From positions 29,922,230 through 29,986,229 of the forward strand of contig CM032121.1 in assembly GCA_018894105.1 (NCBI GenBank): a DNA stretch of 64,000 nucleotides, read 5' to 3'. Below, in pieces: positions 9,016-20,761 of this stretch. Position numbers and translations under genes: made by a program. This DNA comes from Jacaranda mimosifolia. Taxonomy: Eukaryota; Streptophyta; Magnoliopsida; Lamiales; Bignoniaceae. Position 1 is the first letter of the stretch. The number at the start of each line of letters is the position of its first letter. The notes below the pieces were generated by a model. That model did no database searches. It was not told where the DNA came from and worked only from the letters and a program-made list of their open reading frames with translations.

Positions 9016-12000
9016 GAGGCGATGGGGTTTTTGTTTACATGAATCATGATTTTTGTTTATATAATAACAGTAATCCATTTTGGAATAATGTAGTTGGGTG
9101 TTTTAAGTAGGGCATTTGCACGGTGTGTGTGGGGGTCCCTTTCAAGTTCCAATCATGGAACCAATTTGTTCACATACAAAATATCTCCACATGAATCATG
9201 ATCATGACTGGGACCAAAAAAGGTAATTACATATTTACATGCATAGACAAGCATCAAACTTGCCAAGTTTCCTCGCACAACAAAAGGTCATGGAACTAAA
9301 ATCTTATACAAAAGTATTGCTTGCACCCATAAAGGGAAGATCAAAGGAAAAGTGTAGCTCCGATCCATATAGTGAAAAAGTTAGATTTGAAATTTATAAA
9401 AAATATATATTTGTATATGGACATAATTTGTCTACTTAAGTAATTGTTGTTTGTTGATATATTGTTTATATTTTGTTGTTTAATGATTGTTATTTTCTTT
9501 TTAAAGAAAAACGATGGGAAAATAATTGTTGTTTGTTGATATATTGTTTATATTTTGTTGTTTAATGATTGTTATTTTCTTTTTAAAGAAAAACGATGGG
9601 AAAATATATATATGTCAATATGAGATCAATTCAAATGAATATATTATATAAGTCAAATCCGGAATGGTAGAAGAACCTTGTGAGAAAGGCATACTATTGA
9701 CACCCAATTCCGGGTAAATTAATTCTTAAAAGATAGATCATTTTATAAGCTTTGATATAGAGTTTATGTGCATTTATTAAATATTTTTCTTGGACAAATT
9801 AATAATGATTATGGGTGACAACTGAGTTGATCGAGTTGGATGAGGGTTGGCTTCGAAGTTAGTTTAGTTTAAATAAATTTATATTTATAAGTTGAAAATA
9901 AGTTGAATTGTATTCGAATAGACCCAACATAAAAATTACATTTTTTTTAATTAAATACATTATTACACTAACATGCCCTTCCATTTTTATTTTACCATAT
10001 ATTAATTACTATTAAATCCTTATATATCACTTAAAATCAAATAAACTTAAGCCAATTTGTAATTTACTTATTATTTTTCTAACACGTAAAAATTTTGATT
10101 TTACAAAATTTTAATCAAACTACCAACTTGTTTTATATATTGTTTATTCGGTCCCTATATCCAGGGGATTAAATCTCTATCTCTAAACAAAGAAATAACC
10201 TAATAACTTAATACATATTAATTGTATATAGCTTTACAAGAATATTTAAGTCACCACCACTCATATCTTACAATTTTTTCCCCCCAAATTTTAATGGTTG
10301 CCATCCTGCCAACTTTAATTTTAAATTTTAATTAAAAAAAGACATGCAAACAAGTTTACCAAATTAATATAACGATCTAGTTTATAAAAAATAAAAAAAA
10401 AGTGCAAACTAGATCATTTTAGAAACATCTTGTAGAATGGGAGACCCTTACTCTAGCTCTTCCCTTTATTGTTGGATTAAATTCGTTACAACCTATTTTC
10501 AACCCATTAACAACTCAAAATTCATTTGAACTTAAATGAATTGATCAATTCATATTAAATCCAATCCAATCTAATTCAAACCCACTTAAAATATTGTGAA
10601 CCCGATCCAATTGAATCCAACCCAAAATTAATTGGGTGAATTGGAATCATGGTGTGAAATTATAACTTAATTTTAAGACTCATTGATAAATTTAAAGATA
10701 AATTTTCGCGTCCAACAAATTTATAGACCAAGCGTAACAGCCAGTTTTGTTAAGCAATGCAGCAAACTGTTTAAGAATGTTTAGGAATCCTATTTAATGG
10801 GCCAATTAAATCCAATAGGTGAGAAGTCCTCTTGGAGAAAAGTAGTCGACGGACAACACCAACAACGGTATCACCCAAATTAATATGGTTTTGTACCATG
10901 CTTTAGCAACAATGACTCGCACGGCTTTGCAACTTGTCAATCAAATCTTCTACTAAATTAGGATCAATATCATCTGCAAAATTTTTGAGACAACTAAGCG
11001 AGACCGACACCTTTATTGTCACGTGCAACAACGTCTACTGCAATGCCAAATGCTTTTTGTACTGGAAACAGAGGTTCATCAAAACTGATTTTAATGATAC
11101 GCGAAAATAAATTAACTCAACTGAGCAACTGTATACGATTTTGTACACATAAATTTGGAAGTAATTTTTATTTTAAAAAAGAAAGAAAATTCCAGCTGAT
11201 ATGCAACGGAAAAGAAAGAATTTTTCAGTAAATGGAAAAGTTTTTCTGGGCCTGAAAGAATTAAAGTTGTGCTTTTAATAATGCAAAGATTGTTAGAAGC
11301 GTAATTCGACCAAAACTTTTTTCAAGATTGATATCTGGGCTTTCATTTCACTTATTAATTAAAATATGGTTTTTGATTTAATGTTACTTTAGAAGTGCTG
11401 GTAGATGACATTGGACATTATTGGTACTTCCTTTACACCGTTGTTACCTTATTCCTTATACACACACACACACACACACTTTTTTTTTACAATAATCTAT
11501 TAATCTTACTCTTAAGAAATAAATAATTTTTTGGGTGGGGTTTCTTGATTCTTCTATAGTGTAATAAGTTGGAAGAATGTCGTGAAGCCAACGCAACCTG
11601 GGGCTTGACAAATGGGTCTGAATGAATTAAAAAACTTTATTATTTTGTATTTTAATAGATATTTTTATATTTTATTCAATTTTATGAATATATCTTAAAT
11701 GAATACACTTTAAATGTTTGTGATCCATGCTCAAATATTTATCCAAAAAAATATTTCAACATACTTTATATATATATATATATATATATGGTTAACCTTT
11801 GATGATTTTAATATTGATTTAGAATTTTAATTTTGACATTAATATTTACCTACATGGTGGTGCTTATCACTTCTACAAATCTATTCAAATTTCCTTTAGT
11901 TCTCCGGAATTTATTCTTCATTAATTTTGATGATTATTATGGCTAATAGACAACATATCTTTTATATAGATGAGCGAGGAGACGAGATTCATTGTCTAAT

Positions 12001-13347
12001 GGAAGAGGGCCTCCAAGCTAGGCCTCTAAATGGGTAGAGTAAATGTCAAGACTTATACCACACTCATATCCATATTTATTAAAGATAATGTAATGTGTAT
12101 GAGTAAGGTGTGTACCCATAAATTACCCATGTACTTATACACAAAAATTATCTATGATTTTATACTTAAATTTAATTTATGAACCTAAAAATTGATTATA
12201 CCAAAATCAAATTTATATTAATGATAAACCTTTTATATATAAAAATTACAAATATATGAATGAACAGTAACAACTAAATAATTTTGGGTGTGTGTGACAA
12301 TGAGGGAGCCAGGTCAAGTGAGGCTGTTAGGTCGGGTTCGGCAGGGAGGGAGTTGACTGAAAAGAGAGAGCGAGTCTGGGGAGAGTACTTCTAACAGTAG
12401 CAGCTTGAACAATTCTTGGATCGAAGAGAGTGGGTCTGAGGGACAACAAGCCTAGGCATCGTGTAGAAGTGGCCGTGGTGGGTCCATTTAGGGCTCTTAG
12501 TCGGCCTCCTGTGCTGAGGGGAAGATTGTTGACTCCTAACCCACTATTAGGCCGGACACACAACATAGTGTGAACTGTGCACCTTCAGATGCCAAATAAC
12601 AATCAAATCTGTGGTTAAATCATGTACTTAATAATACGTGTATATCATATCAAATTTAGAGGCTGATTCATGGAAAGATCTTAACTGCTATTGCTTATTT
12701 TTATTTCAACGACTTCTTTCCTTATTGCTTCATTTCATTGTTGTTGCTCTCTAAAATGCCTTTGATCATTAAAAAGTGGACTCATATATACTCTTGATAT
12801 ATTTATATATACAATTTTCTATATTGTGCTTAACCTATTTAATTCCCATCCCTTGCTTTTATTGAATTATTTCTCGAGGGACCCTCTGGAGCCACTAGAG
12901 CAGTGCTACTTGAAATATTTGTATTAGCCGAGCCCCATTCTAGAAGGAGTGTTCAAAGCTGCTGATATAAAGTGGTTATTGCGCTTGTTCACAGAAAATT
13001 GTGCAAGTTTATCTCGCAGAACTTCCTCCAAGCTAAATCATTAGTCAATTGGCTCTAGAGCATTTGCAATTTTAGTTCTTTCTCCTCTCAGAGTTGGTTG
13101 TTGCTCTTTTCTAGGGATTGATTTATCACCTTTTCAATTGTTTCATTTCCTTTTCTTTGTCTTCAAATTATTTGTACTTACATTTGTGCAAAAGTAACTG
13201 ATGTTAATGTGATAGGTTTTCAAATTTTAAGTGACAGTTTAGATAGTGAATATAGGCATTGGCGACCATTATAAATTGCTACATCTTTTATTTGCATTTT
13301 GCTATTATCTATCATTATTGAATTGATTTCATAAATTTCAGTCATTA
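9016..13347. other. AT-rich intergenic spacer without a recognised gene
   Basis: Mostly AT-rich DNA with short microsatellites: (CA)n at 11457-11480 and (TA)n at 11767-11790. Two patches stand out. 10850-11100 read on the minus strand gives short, broken peptides such as DVVARDNKG, reminiscent of a LINE-type RNase H, but too decayed to call. 12300-12570 is less AT-rich, with open stretches on both strands and no recognisable family. 12840-13100 is less AT-rich, noncoding-looking sequence. I see no complete ORF with gene-like features. Confidence 0.6.
9441..9604. repeat. 82-bp perfect tandem duplication
   Basis: The segment from TAATTGTTGTTTGTTGATAT to ACGATGGGAAAA occurs at 9441-9522 and again, identical as far as read, at 9523-9604. 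Perfect identity implies a recent duplication. Confidence 0.95.
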
Positions 13348-13718
13348 ACTCAAATTAGGGATGGCACTGGGGAGGATCGGGCAGGAGATTACTGGTCCCC
13401 ATCCCCATGCCCCCAAATCAATCTCCATACCCAACGGGGAGGAAAAGTTTGTACCCATCCCCGCATCTATTGGATGCAAAGATATTTGTGGATATTCCCC
13501 ATTTATCATTCTATTTTTTAGAATGTATTAAATAGAAATTATAATTAATTTAAAAGTCCGCAATTATAAATTTGCTTAAATTAAGTGCAATCTAATGTCA
13601 CCAAAAGTAAAATAGGATTAATCCAATCAAATATAATTCAAATCATAAAGAGTTATGTCAATCATTTTGTAACTCTTTTTGATCTTTAATTCTTCACATC
13701 ATTAAATTAAATCTTACA

Positions 13719-14342
13719 TGATATGGGGTGGCCCAAATACCTAGGCCCAAACCAAATTGGCCCAGAGGCGCGGCACTGGGCCCAATCTGGCACCCGTGGC
13801 CCATATGCATAATCGACCTCAATCGACCACTCGCCTGATGGTGCCCCATGCATAGAACGACGTAAGGTTGACTTTGTCGACCAGCGAGATCGAGACAGTA
13901 CAGTACTCTGCCACCGCATTGAATGCACTGACGGGCGCCGCCTCCGCATTAATGACGCATGCCATCCCCTCACCGCCTAACACAACAGGCGCAGCTACAG
14001 TGTACCATCATGTCCTTAAAACTTGGAAGGGCAGTCATCTGAAAATGTACAGATAGGGGAAATGACTAGTCACCCCTGACACAAGGGTAAGGGCCCCTGG
14101 GTGTACCAAGGGCATCCCAGACAATTCCCCGAAGGGAGAAGGATATAAATACCCTCGCTCCAGCCTTTTTGAGGTACGCACTGACATATACTTAAAGCCC
14201 TTACTCCGCTGCTCAATATTTCTGGTCGATATGTTTAATGCGATTGCAGGATTCATCCCATCTAAACAAGAATCCCGACCAGCCGGTCGAGTCTCATTAA
14301 ATCCAATACTTGGACCCAGGTCCAGCAATCGAACCCTCATCA
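13719..14342 (+). repeat. E2 5' LTR
   Basis: Starts TGATATGGGGTGGCCC and ends CCTCATCA, 624 bp, TATAAATA at 14144-14151. Compared with the 3' LTR it lacks about 45 bp after TTTCTGGTC, just before the GATTGCAGGATTCATCCCA segment, besides scattered substitutions. Confidence 0.95.
14144..14151 (+). promoter_or_regulatory. TATA box of E2 5' LTR
   Basis: TATAAATA followed by CCCTCGCTCC. The same box is at 24132-24139 in the 3' LTR. Confidence 0.65.
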
Positions 14343-14344
14343 TT

Positions 14345-14362
14345 TGGCGCCATCTATGGGAA
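14345..14362 (+). other. E2 primer-binding site
   Basis: TGGCGCCATCTATGGGAA starts two bases after the LTR end. The terminal TGGCGCC is the usual complement of a tRNA ending GGCGCCA. Confidence 0.8.
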
Positions 14363-14386
14363 ACACTTTGAATCCTCTATCGAAAA

Positions 14387-16066
14387 ATGGTAAACACGAG
14401 GAGAGCCTCCTCTGGGAGATAAGAAAATAGGAGGTCCAGTTCTCCTCCCATTCGACAAAACCCTGAACCAAATGCCAAGGAATCCAGCGCCCAGCCTGAG
14501 CCCGTGGTAACGTTAACGATGCCTCAGTTAATGCAGCTCATTAGTGAGCAAATTTCAGTGCAAATTTCGGCCCAACTCTCAGCTGTGCTGAACAGACACG
14601 TTGTGCAACCGGAGCTGGTGGTCAGTGCAACCCCCCAGCCTACAGCCTCGGAAAGGGCGCGGCTTGAGGAGCAATCCCAGCGACCAGAATCGCAAAGGCC
14701 CCAGCCGAGAAGAGAACCAAGTCTGGGTCATTTTCCTAGAGAAATGGCCCGCCACCCACAGTGGGAAGAGGTGGCAGACTCTATTGATCATGACGCTCGA
14801 CCTCTTCGAGCCTCGCAGCACGATAGGGTCGAATGCTCTGGATGCAGGCTAGGTAGAAATGTGTCTCAAGCGGACCAACAGGAATGGGAGGAGGTATTCC
14901 ATCAAGTGCAACAGCTGAACAGGCGCTTGGAAGAGATCTCAAAGAGGAACGTGGACAGAACCCTTCATCCAGATGGGTTACAGAGGTTCCGGAGGGAAAG
15001 AGACTCACCGTTTGTTTAGGAGATCATTGACGAGTGTATTGCTGTCGATGCTAAGATCACGACTAGACTGCCGAGGTACGATAGCTCAACGGATCCGAAT
15101 GAACACCTATTGCAGTTTGAGCACATGATGTAGCTGTATGGGCACAATAAGTACATCCATGCAAAGATGCTGGTGACCACGTTTCAGGGAGTGGCCCTTA
15201 ATTGGTTTGTAAAGTTGGAACCGACGTCTGTTTTTCTTATGATCAGCAGTGTGATAAGTTTTTGCACCAATTTGCGAGCAAGAGGAAAGCTAAACTCCCC
15301 CATACCCACTTGCATAATGTGAAACAAAATGAGAGGGAGTCCCTCAGTGACTTTTTCACCAGATATAACACAGAGGTTTTGAAGATCGACAGCCCGAGGA
15401 TTGAGTTCTTGATAGACGTGCTTTTCTTGGGCTTGAAACACAAGGAATGTGCAAATGCGCTGGTGCGTGAGCAGCCCAGGTCAATGGAAGAGCTTCTCGA
15501 CCTTGCGGAGAGGTACATGACCTAGGAGGAGATGAACAAGTTGAAATATGGTAGCCTGGAAGTTGACAGAAAGAAAAATAAGGAGAAAGATGACCGTTAG
15601 GTTAGAGAGGGGCGTCATTCCCCAATAAAACGCTTCCACGACTACACTTCACTCAACCTCCCGAGGAAAGAGGTGTTGTTCGCCATACAGCATGAGAACT
15701 TGCTCAAGAAGCCCAGGAAAATCACAGAAACTGAAGTCATGAAAAAATCAAAGAAATACTGTTATTTCCATAGATAGAAAGGCCATGACACGGAAGAGTG
15801 CTTCAATTTGAAAGACAAGATCGAAAGATTGATCAGACAGGGCCATTTGAAAAAGTTTGTCGAGGAGCATGCTAGGCGAGAAGAGGGCGGGACCGATCGA
15901 ACTCCCCGTAGAGAAAGATCAGTTAGACCGATGAGGGAAGAAAAAGGAAAAAGGACCGCCCAACAACCCGCCCCACCCATTTGAGGAGTCATTGACATGA
16001 TCGCAGGAGGCCCCACTGGAGAAGATTCTCACAATGCGAGGAAACAAACTCAAAGACAACTTAACT
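14387..16066 (+). pseudogene. gag: E2 gag
   Basis: Start MVNTRRASSG at 14387, the same as E1. Codon 12 is already a stop (GAA to TAA at 14420). Open sequence then runs to 15017 (CAG to TAG where E1 has FVQEII). A further stop follows in the FEHMM/LYGH region, a frameshift lies near 15225, and there are stops at 15523 (YMT/EEMN), about 15598, 15775 and 15982. The capsid region (PRYDSSTDPNEHLLQFEHMM, FLHQFASKRKAKLPHTHLHN) and the zinc-knuckle region (CYFHR, then GHDTEEC) remain recognisable. It leads straight into the protease frame (HNARKQTQRQLNS), confirming a single gag-pol ORF in the parent. Confidence 0.92.
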
Positions 16067-19000
16067 CGACCAAACCATTTAAGGTCGATATAGTTTTTCA
16101 GCTATCGACCAGTGCTGAACCGATCTCCTTCAGCGACTTAGACCTTGACCATATGGAGAATAGGGGAGTTGACAAGAATATAGACTGCCCCATGGTAGTA
16201 ACCCTGGAGATTGCGAATTTTGAGGTCAGAAAAGTACTGGTCGATAATGGAAGCTCAGTGAATATCATGTTCTTGTCTGCCTTGAACATAATGAAATTGG
16301 GGAAACTGAAGTTTGATCCGGTTAGAACACCCTTGGTCGGATTTGGTGGATTCGAGATCATCCCTGAAGGATCCATCAATCTTTCCACTACATTTGGGCA
16401 AGGCCCCCGCAGCCGAACATTGATGATCAACTATCTGGTGGTCGATGCCCCATTTGCATATAATGTCATCGTAGGTCGACCAACTCTCAATGACTTCAGA
16501 GCCATTGTCTCCACTTACCACATGAAGATAAAGTTCCCGACACCAGCCGGAGTTGGAGAACTCTTATGTAACCTCAAGGATACTTGGCGCTGTTACACAA
16601 TTTCAGTCGACTCCAGCGAGCAGAAGAAATGACCTGAATTGAAGCCCTTGGGGGACGCCGCAGTAGCGAAAATCAAGGAGGGACCTTCATTAAAGAAAAA
16701 GAAGCTAGAAGACACCAGGGTCGAGCCTGTTGGCGAGTTCAAAACAATAAAGCTCGAACCCGGGAACCCCGATAAAACCATTAGGATCGGGAGTGATCTG
16801 GGGGATCGACTGGAATGCCTTATGGCCGATTTCCTCCGACGCAATATTGATGTTTTTGTATGGAAAGCTGCAGATCTCCAGGGCATCGACCCCAACATCA
16901 TTGTCCATCGACTGAACGTGGACCCAACTCACAAGCCCGTAAGGCAGAAGACGAGAACTTTGAACGTAGAGAGGTCGAAGATCATCGAGGAGGAAGTTAC
17001 CAAGCTCTTAGAGGCATGATATATTGTAGAAATTCGGTACCCTTCTTGGCTTTGTAATGTTGTACCTGTCCCAAAAAATGAGGAAAAATGGAGGATGTGT
17101 AATGATTTCACCAACTTAAATAAAGCTTGCCCGAAGGATCCTTGCCCCTTGCCTCGTATAGATTTATTAGTTGATTCTACTGCTAGATGTGAACTGCTCA
17201 GTATGATGGATGCCTTTCAAGGCTATTACCAAATATTTATGGCACCAGAGGACAGGGACAAAACCTCTTTCGTCGTCCCCTACGGTGTATTCTGTTTTTT
17301 AGTCATGCCTTTTGGACTCAAAAATGCAGGTGCAACGTACCAAAGACTGGTAAATTTTATGTTCAAAAATGAGATCGGGAAATCAATGGAGTTTTATGTC
17401 GACGACATGATTGTAAAAACTGAGAAGGCCGAGGACCATCTAGTCAACCTCAGCCATACCTTTACCATATTAAGGGCTTTTGGCATGAAGCTTAACCTTA
17501 GCAAATGCACCTTCGGTGTTCGAGGGGGCAAATTCCTCGGGTATATGGTCAATCAGAGAGAGATCGAGGCCAGTCTGCAGAAGATCCAAGCAGTTTTGGA
17601 CATCGCCCCACCTCGCACAGTTCGAGAAGTCCAACATTTGGTCGGCAGGGTTATAGCCCTGGGCAGATTCATAGCTCGACTGGCCGATAAGAGCCTATCT
17701 TTCTTCAAAATCCTCAGAAATGCCAAGAAATCTGGTTTCCAGTGGGATCAGCATTATGATCAAGCTTTGGTAGAGCTTAAGCAATACTTGTCTTCGCTGC
17801 CCATGCTCGCCAAACTTGAACTGGGAGAAGTTTTATAGCTCTACATAGCAGTGTTATCGGCTTCGATCAGTTTAGTGTTAACATCGACAAGAGAAGGGAC
17901 CCCCCGTCCGATGTATTATTGCAGCAAGGTCTTGCTTAGACTTGAGCACAATTACTTGGAGATCAAAAAGTTCACTCTAGCCCTTGTCACGTCAGCCAGA
18001 AAGCTTCGGCCCTACTGTCAGTCTCGTACGATCGTGGTGCTAACGAATCAACCGTTAAAACAAGTGTTGTCGAAACCCGACACTTCAGGTCGACTCACTA
18101 AATGGGCTATTGAACTCGGGAAATTCGTCATCACATTTCAACCACGGACTGCCATAAAAGAACAAGTCTTGGCCAACATTATCATCGAAAGACTCGACCT
18201 ACCTACGCAAAATGCTAACATCATATCCGTATGGACCTTACATGTGGATGGATCAGCAACTACGTCAGGAGGCGGGATAGGTGTATCCCTCTGTTCCCCG
18301 CTTGCTGAGGAGTATGATTTCGCAATAAAACTCGACTTTTCGGTCACCAATAATGGAGCAGAATATGAGGTCCTTATTGCAGGAATGCGTATGGCCACAA
18401 CTCGCGGAATCGAGCAGCTTGCAGTATTCGCTGATTCTCAACTGGTCGCAGAACAGGTCGAAGGCAACTTCGAGGCGAAAGAGCACAAAATACTTGTCTG
18501 AGGTAAAACAACTGCAGCGGTTGTTTAAGAGCTTCACCATGAGCCAAATCCCCCAAGCAGAGAACGATCGAGCAGACTTGCTCTCGAAGCTCACCAGCTC
18601 GGCGAAGGCTACCAGAGAAAGAACTATAACATTTATGGCATCCGACAAACCTTGTGTCGATGCCACCAATCAGCGCCTCGTCGGATGTGTTGAAGAGGCA
18701 ATTGTCTCTTGGCAAGAGCCAATCAAACTTTACTTGAGACAAGAAACCCTGCCCACCGACGATAGGGAGGCCCACAGACTCAGAGGGCTGACAGCCAAGT
18801 TTGTGCTAGGTGAGCATGGACAGCTTTATAGGAGGTCGATATCAGGACCTCCGCTGAGGTATATAGAACTCGATGAGGCCAACAAAGTCATGCAGGAGAT
18901 ACATGCCGGCATCTGTGGCAACTATTTCGGCAGCCGATCTTTAGCACACAAGGTTGTCCGTTACAATTATTTTTGGTCGACTTTATTGTAGGGCTCAGTT

Positions 19001-19937
19001 GACTTCGCTAGAAAATGCCCGTCCTGCCAGATCCACTCGAACATCCAGCACCAACTAGCCACATCGATGATCAACGTTCAGATCACCTGGCCATTCAACC
19101 AGTGGGGGATTGACATAGTGGGATCTCTCCCGAAGACTTCGGGCCAGCGTAAGTTTATTATAGTGGCGGTCGAGTACTTCACTAAATGGCTAGAAGCTGA
19201 AGCGGTCCCAAAGATCACCGATGCGACCATTAAAAGTTTTATTTAGAAAAATATAATATGTCGATTTGCATTGCCTAAGGTCTTAATCTCGGATAATGGC
19301 ACTCAGTTTCCAAGTAAGAACACGAGGAAGTGGTGCGAGGCTTTGGGAATCGCTCAACACTTCACGTCGGTGGGAAACCCCCAGTCTAATGGCCAGATCG
19401 AGGTCATAAACATAATTGTTCTGGACCACCTCAAGACTTGAATAGCAGAGGCGGGAGCCAATTGGGCAGACGACCTCCCGAGGGTGCTTTGGGCTTACAA
19501 AATGACACCTCGGATAGCTACGGGTCACAGCCCATACAGCCTAGTCTACGGGTTCGAGGCAGTAATCCCGTCCGAACTGATTTAACATACAGCTCGGGTG
19601 ATACACTATAACCCGATCACAAATGTATCGGAAAGGGCTCTGGATCTAGTAACTGTAGACGAGCAACGCCACGCAGCCTACAACACAATGCAGCGATATC
19701 GATCAAAAATGGCGGAACGCTACAACAAGATAGTACAACCCGGAGTTTCAAAGTTGGCGACCTCGTTCTCAAGAAAGTGGAAGTGTAAAAAAACATGGAA
19801 AACTTGACCCAAAATGGGAGGGACCTTGCTCAGTGGTTAAAGTGTCAAAAAATAATGCCTACCGACTAGCCGATGCATTAGGCCATGAACTACCTCGACC
19901 ATGGAATGCTATAAACTTGAAATTTTTTTTTGTGTAA
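16067..19937 (+). pseudogene. pol: E2 pol region: protease, RT, RNase H, integrase
   Basis: Protease motif VLVDNGSSVNIMF near 16240. Reverse transcriptase from about 16640 with DFTNLNKACPKDPCPLPRID, FGLKNAGATYQ and YVDDMIVKT. RNase H at about 18235-18600 keeps all expected acidic residues (DGS, GAEYE, ADSQL, DRADLLS). Integrase from about 18890 has the H-H-C-C region (ICGNYFGSRSLAHK, CPSCQ), WGIDIVG, SDNGTQF and the Glu of NGQIEV. The final stop is at 19935-19937 after AINLKFFFV. Breaks: stops at 16630, 17017 (GGA to TGA), 17836 (CAG to TAG), 18989, about 19244, about 19439, about 19583 and others, plus frameshifts near 18490 and 19740. Confidence 0.93.
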
Positions 19938-20019
19938 TGGGCCATCGGCACCTTTTTGTATCTCTCCGCTGAAATAAGATTATCGCACAATTAAACTTCA
20001 TGAAACAGGTAGATATCCT

Positions 20020-20450
20020 CCAAACTGTCGACCCCGTAGTCGACGAAGCAGGCTTTATGCCACCAAGTCGAGGCCTATGAGTTGAGACCAAACAGTCGAC
20101 CCTGTAGTTGATGAAGCAGACTTTATGCCACCAAGTCGAGGCCTATGAGCCGAGACCAAGTAGTTGACCCCGTAGTCGACGAAATAGGCTTTAGGCCACC
20201 AAGTCGAGGCCTATGAGCCGAGACCAAGCAGTCGACCCCAAAGTCGACGAAACATGCTTTACGCCGCCAAGTCGAGGCCTATGCGCCGAGACCAAGCGGT
20301 TCGAGACCAAGCGTCGGCAAAATAGGGCTTGCGCCACCAAGTCGAGGCCTATGAGCCGAGACCAAGTAGTCGACCCTATAGTTGAAGAGATAGGCTTTAC
20401 GCCGACGAGTCACGGCCTGTAAGTTGAATCGAAACAGTCGACCCCCAACA
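20020..20450. repeat. 68-bp tandem repeat, about six copies, at pol/aORF junction
   Basis: The phrase AAGTCGAGGCCTATGAG (with variants) starts at 20065, 20133, 20201, 20269, 20339 and, degraded, 20407, i.e. every 68-70 bp. Units also contain CGACCCCGTAGTCGACGAA and GAGACCAAG. On the complementary strand the same words appear in the 66-bp repeat of E1, so the two arrays are homologous but differ in unit length. Confidence 0.95.
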
Positions 20451-20761
20451 TCGGTAAAATCGACTCCACAGTTGTTAAGATTATTTAAAACCTAAAGACT
20501 AGCTATTATGCTAACGAGTTAATTACAATCTGCTCAACATGAGCCAAGAATGAATTTTGCAAAGTACAGCATTTATTCGACGAAGACCATGAATGAATGC
20601 TACTTGACCCACTCGAGAGCATTCACCCAAAGATTCCAATACGCAGAATAATAAACACTGCAGTTGATTCCTATCAAGCAACATGCTCATTAACGGAAGT
20701 GATTTATAACAAAAGCAAGAGTAATCATTATCGAATCTGGAGCAATAAAAACAATCATCAT

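Noticed and set aside
12327..12566. 79-codon minus-strand ORF
   Set aside because: No recognisable domain and both strands are partly open. Kept only as an unassigned island.
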